Origin: Candidatus Blautia intestinavium
Lineage (GTDB): Bacteria > Bacillota > Clostridia > Lachnospirales > Lachnospiraceae
Reading direction: 5' to 3'
Length of the DNA stretch: 64,000 bases
Assembly (NCBI GenBank): GCA_019113745.1
Contig: DXGV01000022.1
Span: forward strand, 31,523 to 95,522
Each line of letters begins with the position of its first letter. The first letter of the stretch is position 1. The position numbers and the translations under genes were made by a program. Under the pieces are notes generated by a model, which saw nothing but the letters and a program-made list of their open reading frames with translations, was not told the DNA's origin and did no database searches. Positions 28,035-36,267 of this stretch are shown one piece after another.

Positions 28035-28100
28035 TCAATCATAGGAATCCCCTTAGATACTAAACTTTGCGTCCCTACATTTCTATAGGTTTGCCTCCCT
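28035..28100 (-). ncRNA. c-di-GMP-I (GEMM-I) riboswitch
   Basis: Minus: GGCAAACCTATAGAAATGTAGGGACGCAAAGTTTAGTATCTAAGGGGATTCCTATGATTG; canonical core, GAAA tetraloop and CUAAG...UAUGA receptor-like strands; terminator follows. Confidence 0.9.
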
Positions 28101-28190
28101 ATTAACCTTTGACATAAGCCGCTGGGATTTTATGCCATAATCCTGTTTAATTATGTCAATGGAAAACGTATAAACGTCCTTATGTTTTAC

Positions 28191-28219
28191 ATTCTACAAT
28201 ATCCGCCTTTTTCTGTCAA
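28191..28219 (-). promoter_or_regulatory. Candidate sigma-A promoter for EPS operon leader
   Basis: Minus TTGACA-17 nt-TAGAAT overlapping the GGDEF gene stop. A second TTGACA lies about 60 bp downstream with a weaker -10. Confidence 0.7.
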
Positions 28220-29760
28220 CTTAAATCATTTCCATTTTCGGGATATTTTTCATATTTTCCGAACTCGCATACCCGTTTTTTTCCGGCCTTCTTTGCCATA
28301 TACAGCGCTTCATCCGCGCATTGATAGAGTTTTTCATAATCCCATTCCGCGTTTTCCGTCACGGCGAACCCAATACTGCATCCTGTTTCTATCTTCTGTC
28401 CGTTCCAGCAGATATCGGCCATATGTCTGATCACTTTTTCCGCATATTCACTGATATATGCCGTATCTTCCCCTACCTTCAAAAGCACCATAAACTCGTC
28501 CCCGCCAAACCGTCCTATTTTTGCGTTTTCAGGAGCGTATTTTACCATGATATCCGCCACCTGCTTCAGCACATGATCGCCGCAGGGATGTCCGTATGTA
28601 TCGTTTATGTTTTTGAAATCATCCATGTCCAGGATCAGCATGGCTATCCTGTGGGATTTCAGATGCAGAGATTCCAGCCAGTTCCGGCCGCAGTCACCTA
28701 TGGAAGCCTTATTTAAAAGGCCTGTGGCGTCCAGAGTGGCGTTTTTCTGAAACTCTATAAGCTGTTCTTTTTCTTTTGTGATATCATTCATAAATCCTAT
28801 CGCGTACATCATACTCTCGTCAGATGATGAGCGCTGACAGGCTACCTGTATTTTGAACCAGCGCTGTATATTGCCTCTGGTCAGAAGCTTGATCTCAAAT
28901 TTCTGATAGGCGGCTCCCCTTCGCACCGCTTCCATACATTCCCGTATCTTTTTCTTTTCTGCGTCTTCTATCGTCAGACAACTGTTCAGGAACTGGCTGA
29001 AACGGGGAATCTCATAATCATTTTCAAAAAAATCCCTCCAGTTTTTTGAAAACACCAGCTTATCTTTTTCCGGATCCCACTGAAAGGTGATAAAGCCCGC
29101 GTTCTGGCTGATAAGATCATACTGTTCCTTTGTAAGCCAGAAACGTCTTGTATGCAGTTTTTCCCCTATTTCATGAATCTGCCTGCTCTGATCCAGTTCA
29201 ATACAGATATGCCGGAACCGCACGATACAGATCACGCTGGCCATCAGCGCGGTAAGCGTATAATTAATTCCATCTCCGGAAAAAAGAGAAATCTGCGCCG
29301 CCGTCATAAAAATAAAATAATTTGCCCAGATGATGATCAGACCATATACGGGCTCCACGATCACCAGCGCGGAAAAGGCCACAAGCATGGTAGACGCCAT
29401 TGTCACATGCACATGGTCGGATCTGAAAATGTCATATATATTCAGGCAGGTATTCCAGAAAAGCACGATACCTATATAAATAAGTGAAATCCTGTTTCCT
29501 TTCCTGAAAGACTTCTCTTTCTGTCTGTCATAGATCAGATACAGTATGGAACAAACCAGCAAAAAAGTGTAAAATCCGAAATAGATCCTGTTATTTAACG
29601 TATTCAGTCCGCTGTCGGAGCCAAACAGTACTCTGATTATATTAAACCCTTCCACAGCCAGGCAGAACACAGAGGCGACAATACACAAAAGTCTGTTATT
29701 CCGGAACGCCTCTTCTATATATTTTTCTTTTCCAACATCAGAAATTATGCTGATTTTCAA
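28216..29760 (-). CDS. Membrane PAS-GGDEF diguanylate cyclase (probable TTG start at 29760; ATG-initiated ORF extends to 29814)
   Basis: RFGGDEFMVLL active site; ILDMDDFKNINDTYGHPCGDHVLKQVA; PAS region; several N-terminal TMs. Confidence 0.9.
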   Translation of the reverse strand: MKISIISDVGKEKYIEEAFRNNRLLCIVASVFCLAVEGFNIIRVLFGSDSGLNTLNNRIYFGFYTFLLVCSILYLIYDRQKEKSFRKGNRISLIYIGIVLFWNTCLNIYDIFRSDHVHVTMASTMLVAFSALVIVEPVYGLIIIWANYFIFMTAAQISLFSGDGINYTLTALMASVICIVRFRHICIELDQSRQIHEIGEKLHTRRFWLTKEQYDLISQNAGFITFQWDPEKDKLVFSKNWRDFFENDYEIPRFSQFLNSCLTIEDAEKKKIRECMEAVRRGAAYQKFEIKLLTRGNIQRWFKIQVACQRSSSDESMMYAIGFMNDITKEKEQLIEFQKNATLDATGLLNKASIGDCGRNWLESLHLKSHRIAMLILDMDDFKNINDTYGHPCGDHVLKQVADIMVKYAPENAKIGRFGGDEFMVLLKVGEDTAYISEYAEKVIRHMADICWNGQKIETGCSIGFAVTENAEWDYEKLYQCADEALYMAKKAGKKRVCEFGKYEKYPENGNDLS

Positions 29761-29769
29761 CGTTAAATT

Positions 29770-29779
29770 CCCCCCCCCC
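29770..29779 (-). repeat. G10 homopolymer at SD position of the diguanylate cyclase
   Basis: Ten consecutive C on + strand (29770-29779), 9 nt upstream of TTG start. Confidence 0.9.
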
Positions 29780-29819
29780 GCCACACATACGGCTATACCG
29801 CATATTTTTTCCATGCACT

Positions 29820-29848
29820 ATTTTACCACAAATTTATACTACGCACAA
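29820..29848 (-). promoter_or_regulatory. Candidate promoter of the diguanylate cyclase
   Basis: Minus TTGTGC-17 nt-TAAAAT; predicted TSS about 29813. Confidence 0.5.
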
Positions 29849-29889
29849 TTTATATGCCGACATTTTCAGACATAATCCGTCTATAAAAT

Positions 29890-29942
29890 ATAAAATAAAA
29901 AACAAGACCCAGACGTTTTTCTGTCCGTCCGGTCCTGTTTTC
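29890..29942 (-). terminator. Intrinsic terminator after CarD-like gene
   Basis: Minus CAGGACCGGACG...CGTCTGGGTCTTGTTTTTTATTTT. Confidence 0.7.
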
Positions 29943-29948
29943 TCTGCT

Positions 29949-30467
29949 TCACGCTTTCGTTGTACGGATTGTTCTGATCCTGTCCTGTATATAGTCTTCC
30001 ATTTTGTTTTTCGGGATATCAAGCAGCATGGACAACTCTGTATATACGTTTTCCTCTGCTGTTTTCAGATATTTCTCGTCAGTAGCGGTCGCTTTTTTTC
30101 CACGGGAAATCCGGTCCCTTTTTCGGAAACGTATGGTTTTGATCATCCGGAGCAGCTCTCTGCACTGGCAGCTTCTGATACACTTTTTGTACGTCTCTTC
30201 CCTCATTTTTTCATTTTCCACACCCAGCACTTCCATAGCCGGGATCTCATCGATCAGTTCTTCCGCCTCTTCCCTTGTCAGCAGCCTTCGCATTACCATT
30301 TTCTGACTGTCTACCGGAGTAAAAATCTTGCCTTCTGTACTTCCTTCCGGCCGAAGGATATAATACAGGCGGTCTTTTGGAATCCCCTCCATATCCATCG
30401 TAGTGACTCCCATCACCTGACAGATGCCATTCTTTCCATATACAACATATTCTCCGGTTTCAAACAT
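29949..30467 (-). CDS. CarD/CdnL-like transcription regulator
   Basis: MFETGEYVVYGKNGICQVMGVTTMDMEG...YYILRP...IFTPVDS; RBS AAGGGTGTG supports internal start at 30467. Confidence 0.88.
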   Translation of the reverse strand: MFETGEYVVYGKNGICQVMGVTTMDMEGIPKDRLYYILRPEGSTEGKIFTPVDSQKMVMRRLLTREEAEELIDEIPAMEVLGVENEKMREETYKKCIRSCQCRELLRMIKTIRFRKRDRISRGKKATATDEKYLKTAEENVYTELSMLLDIPKNKMEDYIQDRIRTIRTTKA

Positions 30468-30701
30468 GTTTTCACACCCTTTCTTTTCTGCTTTCACAAA
30501 CTACTGTCCCGTGTTTTGAACAGGTTACTGTCTGCATTAGTTCACATAATACAATATCTGTTCAAATGAAAACTCCCTGCCGGAGGATGATCCGAAACAA
30601 GGAGTCTTTCTCTTAACTATATTTTACCATTTTTTCCGTTTTTTATCAAACAAAATATTTTTTCTGTCTGTTTTTTGTGAATAATGCGCATATATTCCCA
30701 C

Positions 30702-30893
30702 TTATATATTGTGCAGTTTGTCCTTACCGGATTTTTTCCTGTATCGGACGCATTCTGTCAGAAGATATTCAATCTGTCCATTGATCGAACGGAAATCGTC
30801 TTCCGCCCACTGGGCAAGATCATTATAAAGAGAGGCAGATACTCTCAGGGGAATCTGTTTTTTTGCTTTTTCTTTTGCTTTCTGATCCGCCAT
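30702..30893 (-). CDS. Arc/ribbon-helix-helix-like small protein
   Basis: IPLRVSASLYNDLAQWAEDDFRSINGQIEYLLTECV; downstream of SPFH gene. Confidence 0.72.
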   Translation of the reverse strand: MADQKAKEKAKKQIPLRVSASLYNDLAQWAEDDFRSINGQIEYLLTECVRYRKKSGKDKLHNI

Positions 30894-30915
30894 GGCACCG
30901 CCTCCCTTTTATATT

Positions 30916-31950
30916 TTAATATATTGATCCGCTGTTTACAACAGGCTGCGCGTCTTTATTTCCGCAAAGGACTACAAGAAGATTGCTTACCATAGCCGCC
31001 TTGCGTTCTTCGTCAAGTTCTACAATCTGATTTTCGCTGAGCTGGCGGAGCGCCATTTCCACCATGCTTACCGCGCCTTCCACGATCTTCTGACGTGCGT
31101 CGATCACTGCTTCCGCCTGCTGTCTTTGAAGCATTGCGGAGGCAATTTCCGGCGCGTAAGCCAGATGGGTGATACGCACATCCAGAATTTCCAGGCCGGC
31201 TTCCGTTACTTTATTCTGAAGCTCTGTCTGCATGATATCGGCGATTTCCTGGCTGCTGCCTCTCAGAGTTTTTTCTTCCGACTCTCCGCTGGTATCATAG
31301 GGATAATCTCTGGCAGCGTTTCTCGTTATCGCGTCGCACTGGATAGAAAGAAACTCTGTATAATTTTCTACATTCAGAACTGCCTTGGTCGCATTCTTTA
31401 CTTTCCAGATCACGATCGTTCCGATCTCCACCGGATTTCCCTGAGCGTCGTTGACTTTCTGGCGTTTATTGTCCAGAGTCGTAGTTTTCAGCGAGACTTT
31501 CTTGGAGCCGCCGCTCTGTCCCACATTCATATTGATGTTAATGGAGCTGCTCTTGGCGGCTGCGCTCTTTTCTGCTGACTCCTGATTTTTTGCGGCAGGA
31601 TTGACGGCGGTACAGAAGGGATTTACCCAGTAAAAGCCCGCGTCGTAAAGCGTTCCGTAATAATTACCGAACAATGTAAGTACAAGAGCCTCATTTGGCT
31701 GCAGGATCCTCAGTCCGAAGAGCATGATAAAACCCGTGCAGTTCAAAATCACTCCGATAATGATCGCGACCGCCAGGACTGCTCCCGACGCCGGTCCGTC
31801 CATACTCACATACGCTCCTCCCAGCACATAAGCCGGAATTCCCAGAAGCATGACAATCAGTGATACAAACAGCATCGCCATACCCGAAGCTGCCTTCAGA
31901 CGCTTTTCCTCCGTTACTTTGATTTTATCCATAACTCTCTCCTCCTTCAT
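30916..31950 (-). CDS. SPFH/Band-7 domain protein
   Basis: LRILQPNEALVLTLFGNYYGTLYDAGFYWVNPF; LEILDVRITHLAYAPEIASAMLQRQQAEAVIDARQKIVEGAV. Confidence 0.92.
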   Translation of the reverse strand: MKEERVMDKIKVTEEKRLKAASGMAMLFVSLIVMLLGIPAYVLGGAYVSMDGPASGAVLAVAIIIGVILNCTGFIMLFGLRILQPNEALVLTLFGNYYGTLYDAGFYWVNPFCTAVNPAAKNQESAEKSAAAKSSSININMNVGQSGGSKKVSLKTTTLDNKRQKVNDAQGNPVEIGTIVIWKVKNATKAVLNVENYTEFLSIQCDAITRNAARDYPYDTSGESEEKTLRGSSQEIADIMQTELQNKVTEAGLEILDVRITHLAYAPEIASAMLQRQQAEAVIDARQKIVEGAVSMVEMALRQLSENQIVELDEERKAAMVSNLLVVLCGNKDAQPVVNSGSIY

Positions 31951-32017
31951 GTGTGATGTTATGTTTTGATATCAATTTGATATCATCATAATACATCTCG
32001 CAATACGGAATGTCAAG

Positions 32018-34882
32018 TCACTTTTTCTCACCCAGCCTTAGTTTTTCCATATAGTCCGCCAGCTCACCGTCCATGCTATCGAACAGGTAATTCCTGCTGC
32101 TCTGCCGTCTCTGTCTCCATTCCTGTTTTCCCGCTTTTTCCGCGTCTTCGATCTCCTGCTTCAGCCCCTGGGCGGAAAGCCTGTGGGCGCCCTGTCCCAG
32201 GATGATCACCTGCTCCAGTCCGTCTGACGTAGCCACAGTCACCTGATGTTCCCGGCCGATGCGGTGGACAGTTTTTTCAATATACTGGTCTGCCGTCTCC
32301 GCTTCTCTGGTATATACCACATAGATGTTATGATAGGGAACCACTTCCTCCTGATGGCCTTCCACCTTGTAGGCGTCGAAAACCAGGATCAGGGTACATT
32401 TACGGTATCCCTGATAGTTACTGAGAATATCCTTCAGTTTATCGCAGGCGGCGTGGATGTTCTCTTCCGCCAGTTCCCTCAGCTCATCCCAGGAGAACAC
32501 AATGTTATATCCGTCCACCAGAAGATATTCTTCTTTTTTGGGTTTTCCCGGCCTGTAGCGTTTCGTCTCCGAGGGAGCCTGTACTGTTTTTTTCTGAAAA
32601 GCTCCTCTGTCTCTTTTTACAGGGCCGAAGGTTCTTTCAAAAATTGCCTGAAGTTCTTCTTCCTCTTCATAGCTTCCGCTGTAGGAATAACCGCCCGGTC
32701 TTTTTTCTCCGCTGCCGTATCCTGTCTTTGAACTTCCGCCAAAGCTTCCGCTGCTGCCGGAATTTTTTTGAAACATACCGCCGGCCGACTTACGGTTTAC
32801 GTCCGCCGGATTTTCATAATCTCCTGCACCGTTTCCCGAATCGGACAGATCCTCATACCAGGAATCTGCTTCCAGAGAATCCTCATCTATGCCGCTGTCT
32901 GTGTGCATATATTCTTCCACCTGATCCCATGGCACTACGAAGCCCGCTCCGTGGGAACAGAAAACGGAACCGGTCGGATTCTCCAGATCCCGTTCCGGAT
33001 CATAGCCGATCCGTTCCACGATCTCATCCTGGTTCCGGCAGGGCGCGTATCCTTTCAGGCTGCAGAAAAGACGTCCCGCTCCCCGGGTATAGGAATTGAT
33101 CTCCTTCTGATAATCCCTCATCTCCGCCACCGGAGCCGTTCCGGTGAGTACGGCTGTCTCTCCGTCCGTTTCCGGCGGCTGAAAGCTGCCCTGCATTTTC
33201 TGGATATCCGCCATGGCTCTCCCCAGCATTTCCCCGGGGAGCTCCAGACGGAACTCATAGTACGGCTCCAGAAGAATGCTTTTCGCCTTTCTCAGCCCCT
33301 GCCGCACCGCGCGGTAAGTCGCCTGGCGGAAATCGCCGCCCTCGGTGTGCTTTGTATGCGCCCGGCCGGTAAGCAGGGTGATCTGTATGTCTGTGATGGG
33401 CGACCCTGTCAGCACGCCCGGATGTTCTTTCTCCTCAAGATGAGTGAGGATCAGGCGCTGCCAGTTCCTGGCAAGCACGTCTTCGCTGCAGGCTGTGAAA
33501 TACTGGCATCCGCTTCCCGGTTCTCCCGGTTCCAGCAGAAGATATACCTCCGCGTAATGCCGGAGAGGCTCGAAATGTCCCGCGCCTGTCACCGGGGCGG
33601 CAATGGTCTCTTTGTATACGATGTTTCCCGCGCCGAATTCCACAGCGACATGAAAGCGTTCCCAGATCACCCGTTTCAGGATCTCGATCTGTACTTCTCC
33701 CATAAGCTGGGCGTGTATTTCTCCCAGGGCGCTGTCCCAGACAATGTGAAGCTCCGGCTCTTCCTCCTCAAGCTGTTTTAACTGCTGCAGCATTTTGTGC
33801 GGATCACAGCCTTCCGGAAGCCGGATCTGGTAGCTCAAAACCGGTTCCAGCACAGGCATTGCGGAATCCGCTTCCACTCCCAGACCTTCCCCCGGATAGG
33901 TCCTGGTAAGTCCCGTCACCGCGCAGACGGTTCCCGCCGGCGCTTCCTGAAGCGTTTCATATTTTCCTCCGGAATACAGGCGGATCTGATCCACTTTTTC
34001 CTCCCAGGGTTCTGCCTGTTCCTTCCGCCCCGGAAGCGTCTGTCCACGGCTTTTCTCTCCGCCTGCGAAGGCAAGATTGGCCTTGACCTTCAGGCTTCCC
34101 CCTGTGATCTTCATATAGGTAAGGCGGTTTCTCTGTCCGTCTCTGGCTATTTTGAATACTTTGGCTCCGAATTCTTCCGGATATATCTTTTCTCTTGTAT
34201 ACTCCTCAAATCCGCGGAGAAATTCTTCCACGCCCTGCATTTTCAGGGCGGAACCAAAATAACATGGGAACAGTTTCCGCTCCCGGATCAGTTCCGCCAC
34301 AGCGTCCTGATCTATTTCCCCGGATTCCAGATAGGATTCCATCAGCGTCTCGTCACAGAGGGAAACATTTTCCATCCATTCTTCCCTGTCCGTACCCGCG
34401 CTGAAATCAATGCAGTTCTCATCCAGTCTTTTTTTCAGGTCCGAAAGGATCCTGTCCCGATCCGTTCCCTCCTGGTCCATTTTGTTGATAAAAAGGAATA
34501 CCGGGATCTGATACCGTTCCAGCAGTTTCCACAGTGTCATGGTATGGCTCTGCACTCCGTCCATACCGCTGATCACCAGAACCGCGTAGTCCAGCACCTG
34601 CAGCGTACGTTCCATTTCCGCGGAAAAATCCACATGTCCCGGGGTATCCAGTAGGGTGATCTCCATACCGGCAGTACGCAGAACCGCCTGTTTGGAAAAA
34701 ATAGTGATGCCTCTTTCTTTTTCCAGTTCGTATGTGTCCAGAAAGGCGTCTCCGTGATCCACGCGCCCCAGTTTCCGGATCTCGCCGCAGAGATAGAGAA
34801 GTCCCTCCGAAAGAGTTGTTTTACCCGCGTCCACATGGGCGAGTATCCCCGCGCATATATGTTTTAATGTATGTTCTGTCAT
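32018..34882 (-). CDS. Tet(M)-like/EF-G-like translation GTPase fused to C-terminal NYN (YacP/Rae1-type) domain
   Basis: HICAGILAHVDAGKTTLSEGLLY, DTPGHVDFSAEMERTL, FINKMD; C-term EEYLLVDGYNIVFSWDELRELAEENIHAACDKLKDILSNYQGYRKCTLILVFDAYKV...TVATSDGLEQVIILGQGAHRLSAQGLKQEI. ORF extends to 34915; MTEHTLKHI start preferred. Confidence 0.9.
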   Translation of the reverse strand: MTEHTLKHICAGILAHVDAGKTTLSEGLLYLCGEIRKLGRVDHGDAFLDTYELEKERGITIFSKQAVLRTAGMEITLLDTPGHVDFSAEMERTLQVLDYAVLVISGMDGVQSHTMTLWKLLERYQIPVFLFINKMDQEGTDRDRILSDLKKRLDENCIDFSAGTDREEWMENVSLCDETLMESYLESGEIDQDAVAELIRERKLFPCYFGSALKMQGVEEFLRGFEEYTREKIYPEEFGAKVFKIARDGQRNRLTYMKITGGSLKVKANLAFAGGEKSRGQTLPGRKEQAEPWEEKVDQIRLYSGGKYETLQEAPAGTVCAVTGLTRTYPGEGLGVEADSAMPVLEPVLSYQIRLPEGCDPHKMLQQLKQLEEEEPELHIVWDSALGEIHAQLMGEVQIEILKRVIWERFHVAVEFGAGNIVYKETIAAPVTGAGHFEPLRHYAEVYLLLEPGEPGSGCQYFTACSEDVLARNWQRLILTHLEEKEHPGVLTGSPITDIQITLLTGRAHTKHTEGGDFRQATYRAVRQGLRKAKSILLEPYYEFRLELPGEMLGRAMADIQKMQGSFQPPETDGETAVLTGTAPVAEMRDYQKEINSYTRGAGRLFCSLKGYAPCRNQDEIVERIGYDPERDLENPTGSVFCSHGAGFVVPWDQVEEYMHTDSGIDEDSLEADSWYEDLSDSGNGAGDYENPADVNRKSAGGMFQKNSGSSGSFGGSSKTGYGSGEKRPGGYSYSGSYEEEEELQAIFERTFGPVKRDRGAFQKKTVQAPSETKRYRPGKPKKEEYLLVDGYNIVFSWDELRELAEENIHAACDKLKDILSNYQGYRKCTLILVFDAYKVEGHQEEVVPYHNIYVVYTREAETADQYIEKTVHRIGREHQVTVATSDGLEQVIILGQGAHRLSAQGLKQEIEDAEKAGKQEWRQRRQSSRNYLFDSMDGELADYMEKLRLGEKK

Positions 34883-34913
34883 ATTGTTTTCTCTTTTCTC
34901 AGACGTATTTCCC

Positions 34914-34982
34914 ACAGAAAATACCCCTTTCTGTGTCAGTTGATATAATCATAACACAGAAAGGGGTATAAGTCGATAAAGC
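34914..34982. repeat. 69-bp direct repeat copy 1 with internal 16-bp inverted repeat
   Basis: ACAGAAAATACCCCTTTCTGTGTCAGTTGATATAATCATAACACAGAAAGGGGTATAAGTCGATAAAGC, identical to 36183-36251. Confidence 0.95.
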
Positions 34983-36073
34983 TATTTTTTATTATTTTGC
35001 TGCAAATAAAACATCATTTTCTGTGTTTCGATTTCAGCCCGCAATTCTTCCTCTGTTGGAAGATAAAGTTTGTATTTAGAAGCAAATAGTTGCTCGTTCC
35101 CGTGCATAATTGAATACCGGGCGATATCTTCATCCGTATCTGAACATAATACGATTCCAATCGTAGGATTATCTCCTTCTCCTCTTTTTAATTCATCATA
35201 CATCCGGATATACATATCCATCTGTCCTACATCCTGATGTGTGATCTTCTCTGTTTTTAAGTCAATCAGCACAAAGCATTTGAGAATATAATTATAAAAC
35301 ACAAGATCAATATAGTAATCCTGCTTCTCTGTATGAATGTGTTGCTGTCTGGCCACAAAAGCATAGCCTTTTCCCAACTCCATCAAAAACTTCTGTAAAT
35401 TGGAAAGAATACTTTTTTCAAGATCACTTTCTGTATAATCTGTATCTGAAGAAAAGCCTAAAAATTCAGCGATGATCGGATTTTTTATAAATTCCAGTCT
35501 GTCCTGTTGAAATCCGGTTGTCCGTTCCCTCATTTCTTCTTCCACAAGATCTTTTTTCTGCGTTTTCAGCATACGATAATAATATTGAGAAGACACATTT
35601 CTCTGTAATGTCCTCACACTCCACATCTGACTGGCAGCCTCTTTTTCATACCAGTCACGGGCCTGTTTGTCACTAACCTGTAATAAAATTGCATAATGCG
35701 ACCATGACAACAACGCAGGAGATTTTCCAGACACTGTCTGGAAAATCTCAGGATACTCTCTGTAAAACGAATAAAAATTATATAAATTTGTTTTTGTGAA
35801 CCCCTTTCCATACTCAGCGGTAAGGATCTTTGACAATTTTGCGATGATATTGGCTCCATACTCTGCCCGGTCTGCACCCAAAAAGTCTTCCTCAGCAATC
35901 CGATAGCCTATCAGCCAGTTCCTTTGCACTAATATAGTATTTACCGCTCTATATGCAGTATCTCTTGAACTTTCAATGATTTTCCGCATATCTTTTTCAA
36001 TATCGTCTGTTTTAGAAAAATATTTCATAAGCATATTCTGCTCAAAATCTGTTGATATATCCCACATATTCAC
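34982..36073 (-). CDS. YhcG/DUF1016-family PDDEXK nuclease-like protein
   Basis: YRAVNTILVQRNWLIGYRIAEEDF...YGKGFTKTNLYNFYSFYREYPEIFQTVSG...YYIDLVFYNYILKCFVLIDLKTEKITHQDVGQMDMYIRMYDE. Confidence 0.9.
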   Translation of the reverse strand: MNMWDISTDFEQNMLMKYFSKTDDIEKDMRKIIESSRDTAYRAVNTILVQRNWLIGYRIAEEDFLGADRAEYGANIIAKLSKILTAEYGKGFTKTNLYNFYSFYREYPEIFQTVSGKSPALLSWSHYAILLQVSDKQARDWYEKEAASQMWSVRTLQRNVSSQYYYRMLKTQKKDLVEEEMRERTTGFQQDRLEFIKNPIIAEFLGFSSDTDYTESDLEKSILSNLQKFLMELGKGYAFVARQQHIHTEKQDYYIDLVFYNYILKCFVLIDLKTEKITHQDVGQMDMYIRMYDELKRGEGDNPTIGIVLCSDTDEDIARYSIMHGNEQLFASKYKLYLPTEEELRAEIETQKMMFYLQQNNKK

Positions 36074-36084
36074 TTCCCCCTTTC

Positions 36085-36153
36085 CGCTGTTTTGTTTCGC
36101 TTATTTATTTCGCTTGTTTTTTTCGCTCATTCTTTTCGCTCATTTTTTTCGCT
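36085..36153. repeat. 13-bp tandem repeat, five units plus partial
   Basis: cgctgttttgttt / cgcttatttattt / cgcttgttttttt / cgctcattctttt / cgctcattttttt / cgct. Confidence 0.85.
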
Positions 36154-36182
36154 CGTCTGACCAGCGGCAATGTTAAAATAGT

Positions 36183-36251
36183 ACAGAAAATACCCCTTTC
36201 TGTGTCAGTTGATATAATCATAACACAGAAAGGGGTATAAGTCGATAAAGC
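36183..36251. repeat. 69-bp direct repeat copy 2
   Basis: Identical to 34914-34982. Confidence 0.95.
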
Positions 36252-36267
36252 ATTTCCGCCCGCGGTG

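Noticed and set aside
32768-34654. Long plus-strand ORFs (337 and 285 aa) opposite the GTPase-NYN gene
   Set aside because: Shadow ORFs with no domain features; the minus strand encodes an obvious translation GTPase.
32018-34882. Tetracycline resistance determinant
   Set aside because: C-terminal NYN fusion and chromosomal housekeeping context argue against a dedicated tet gene; resistance cannot be inferred from the fold.
36085-36153. Short coding sequence (FFRSFFSLIFFARL in the ORF track)
   Set aside because: The apparent peptide is translation of a 13-bp tandem repeat; period not a multiple of 3, so no coherent protein repeat.
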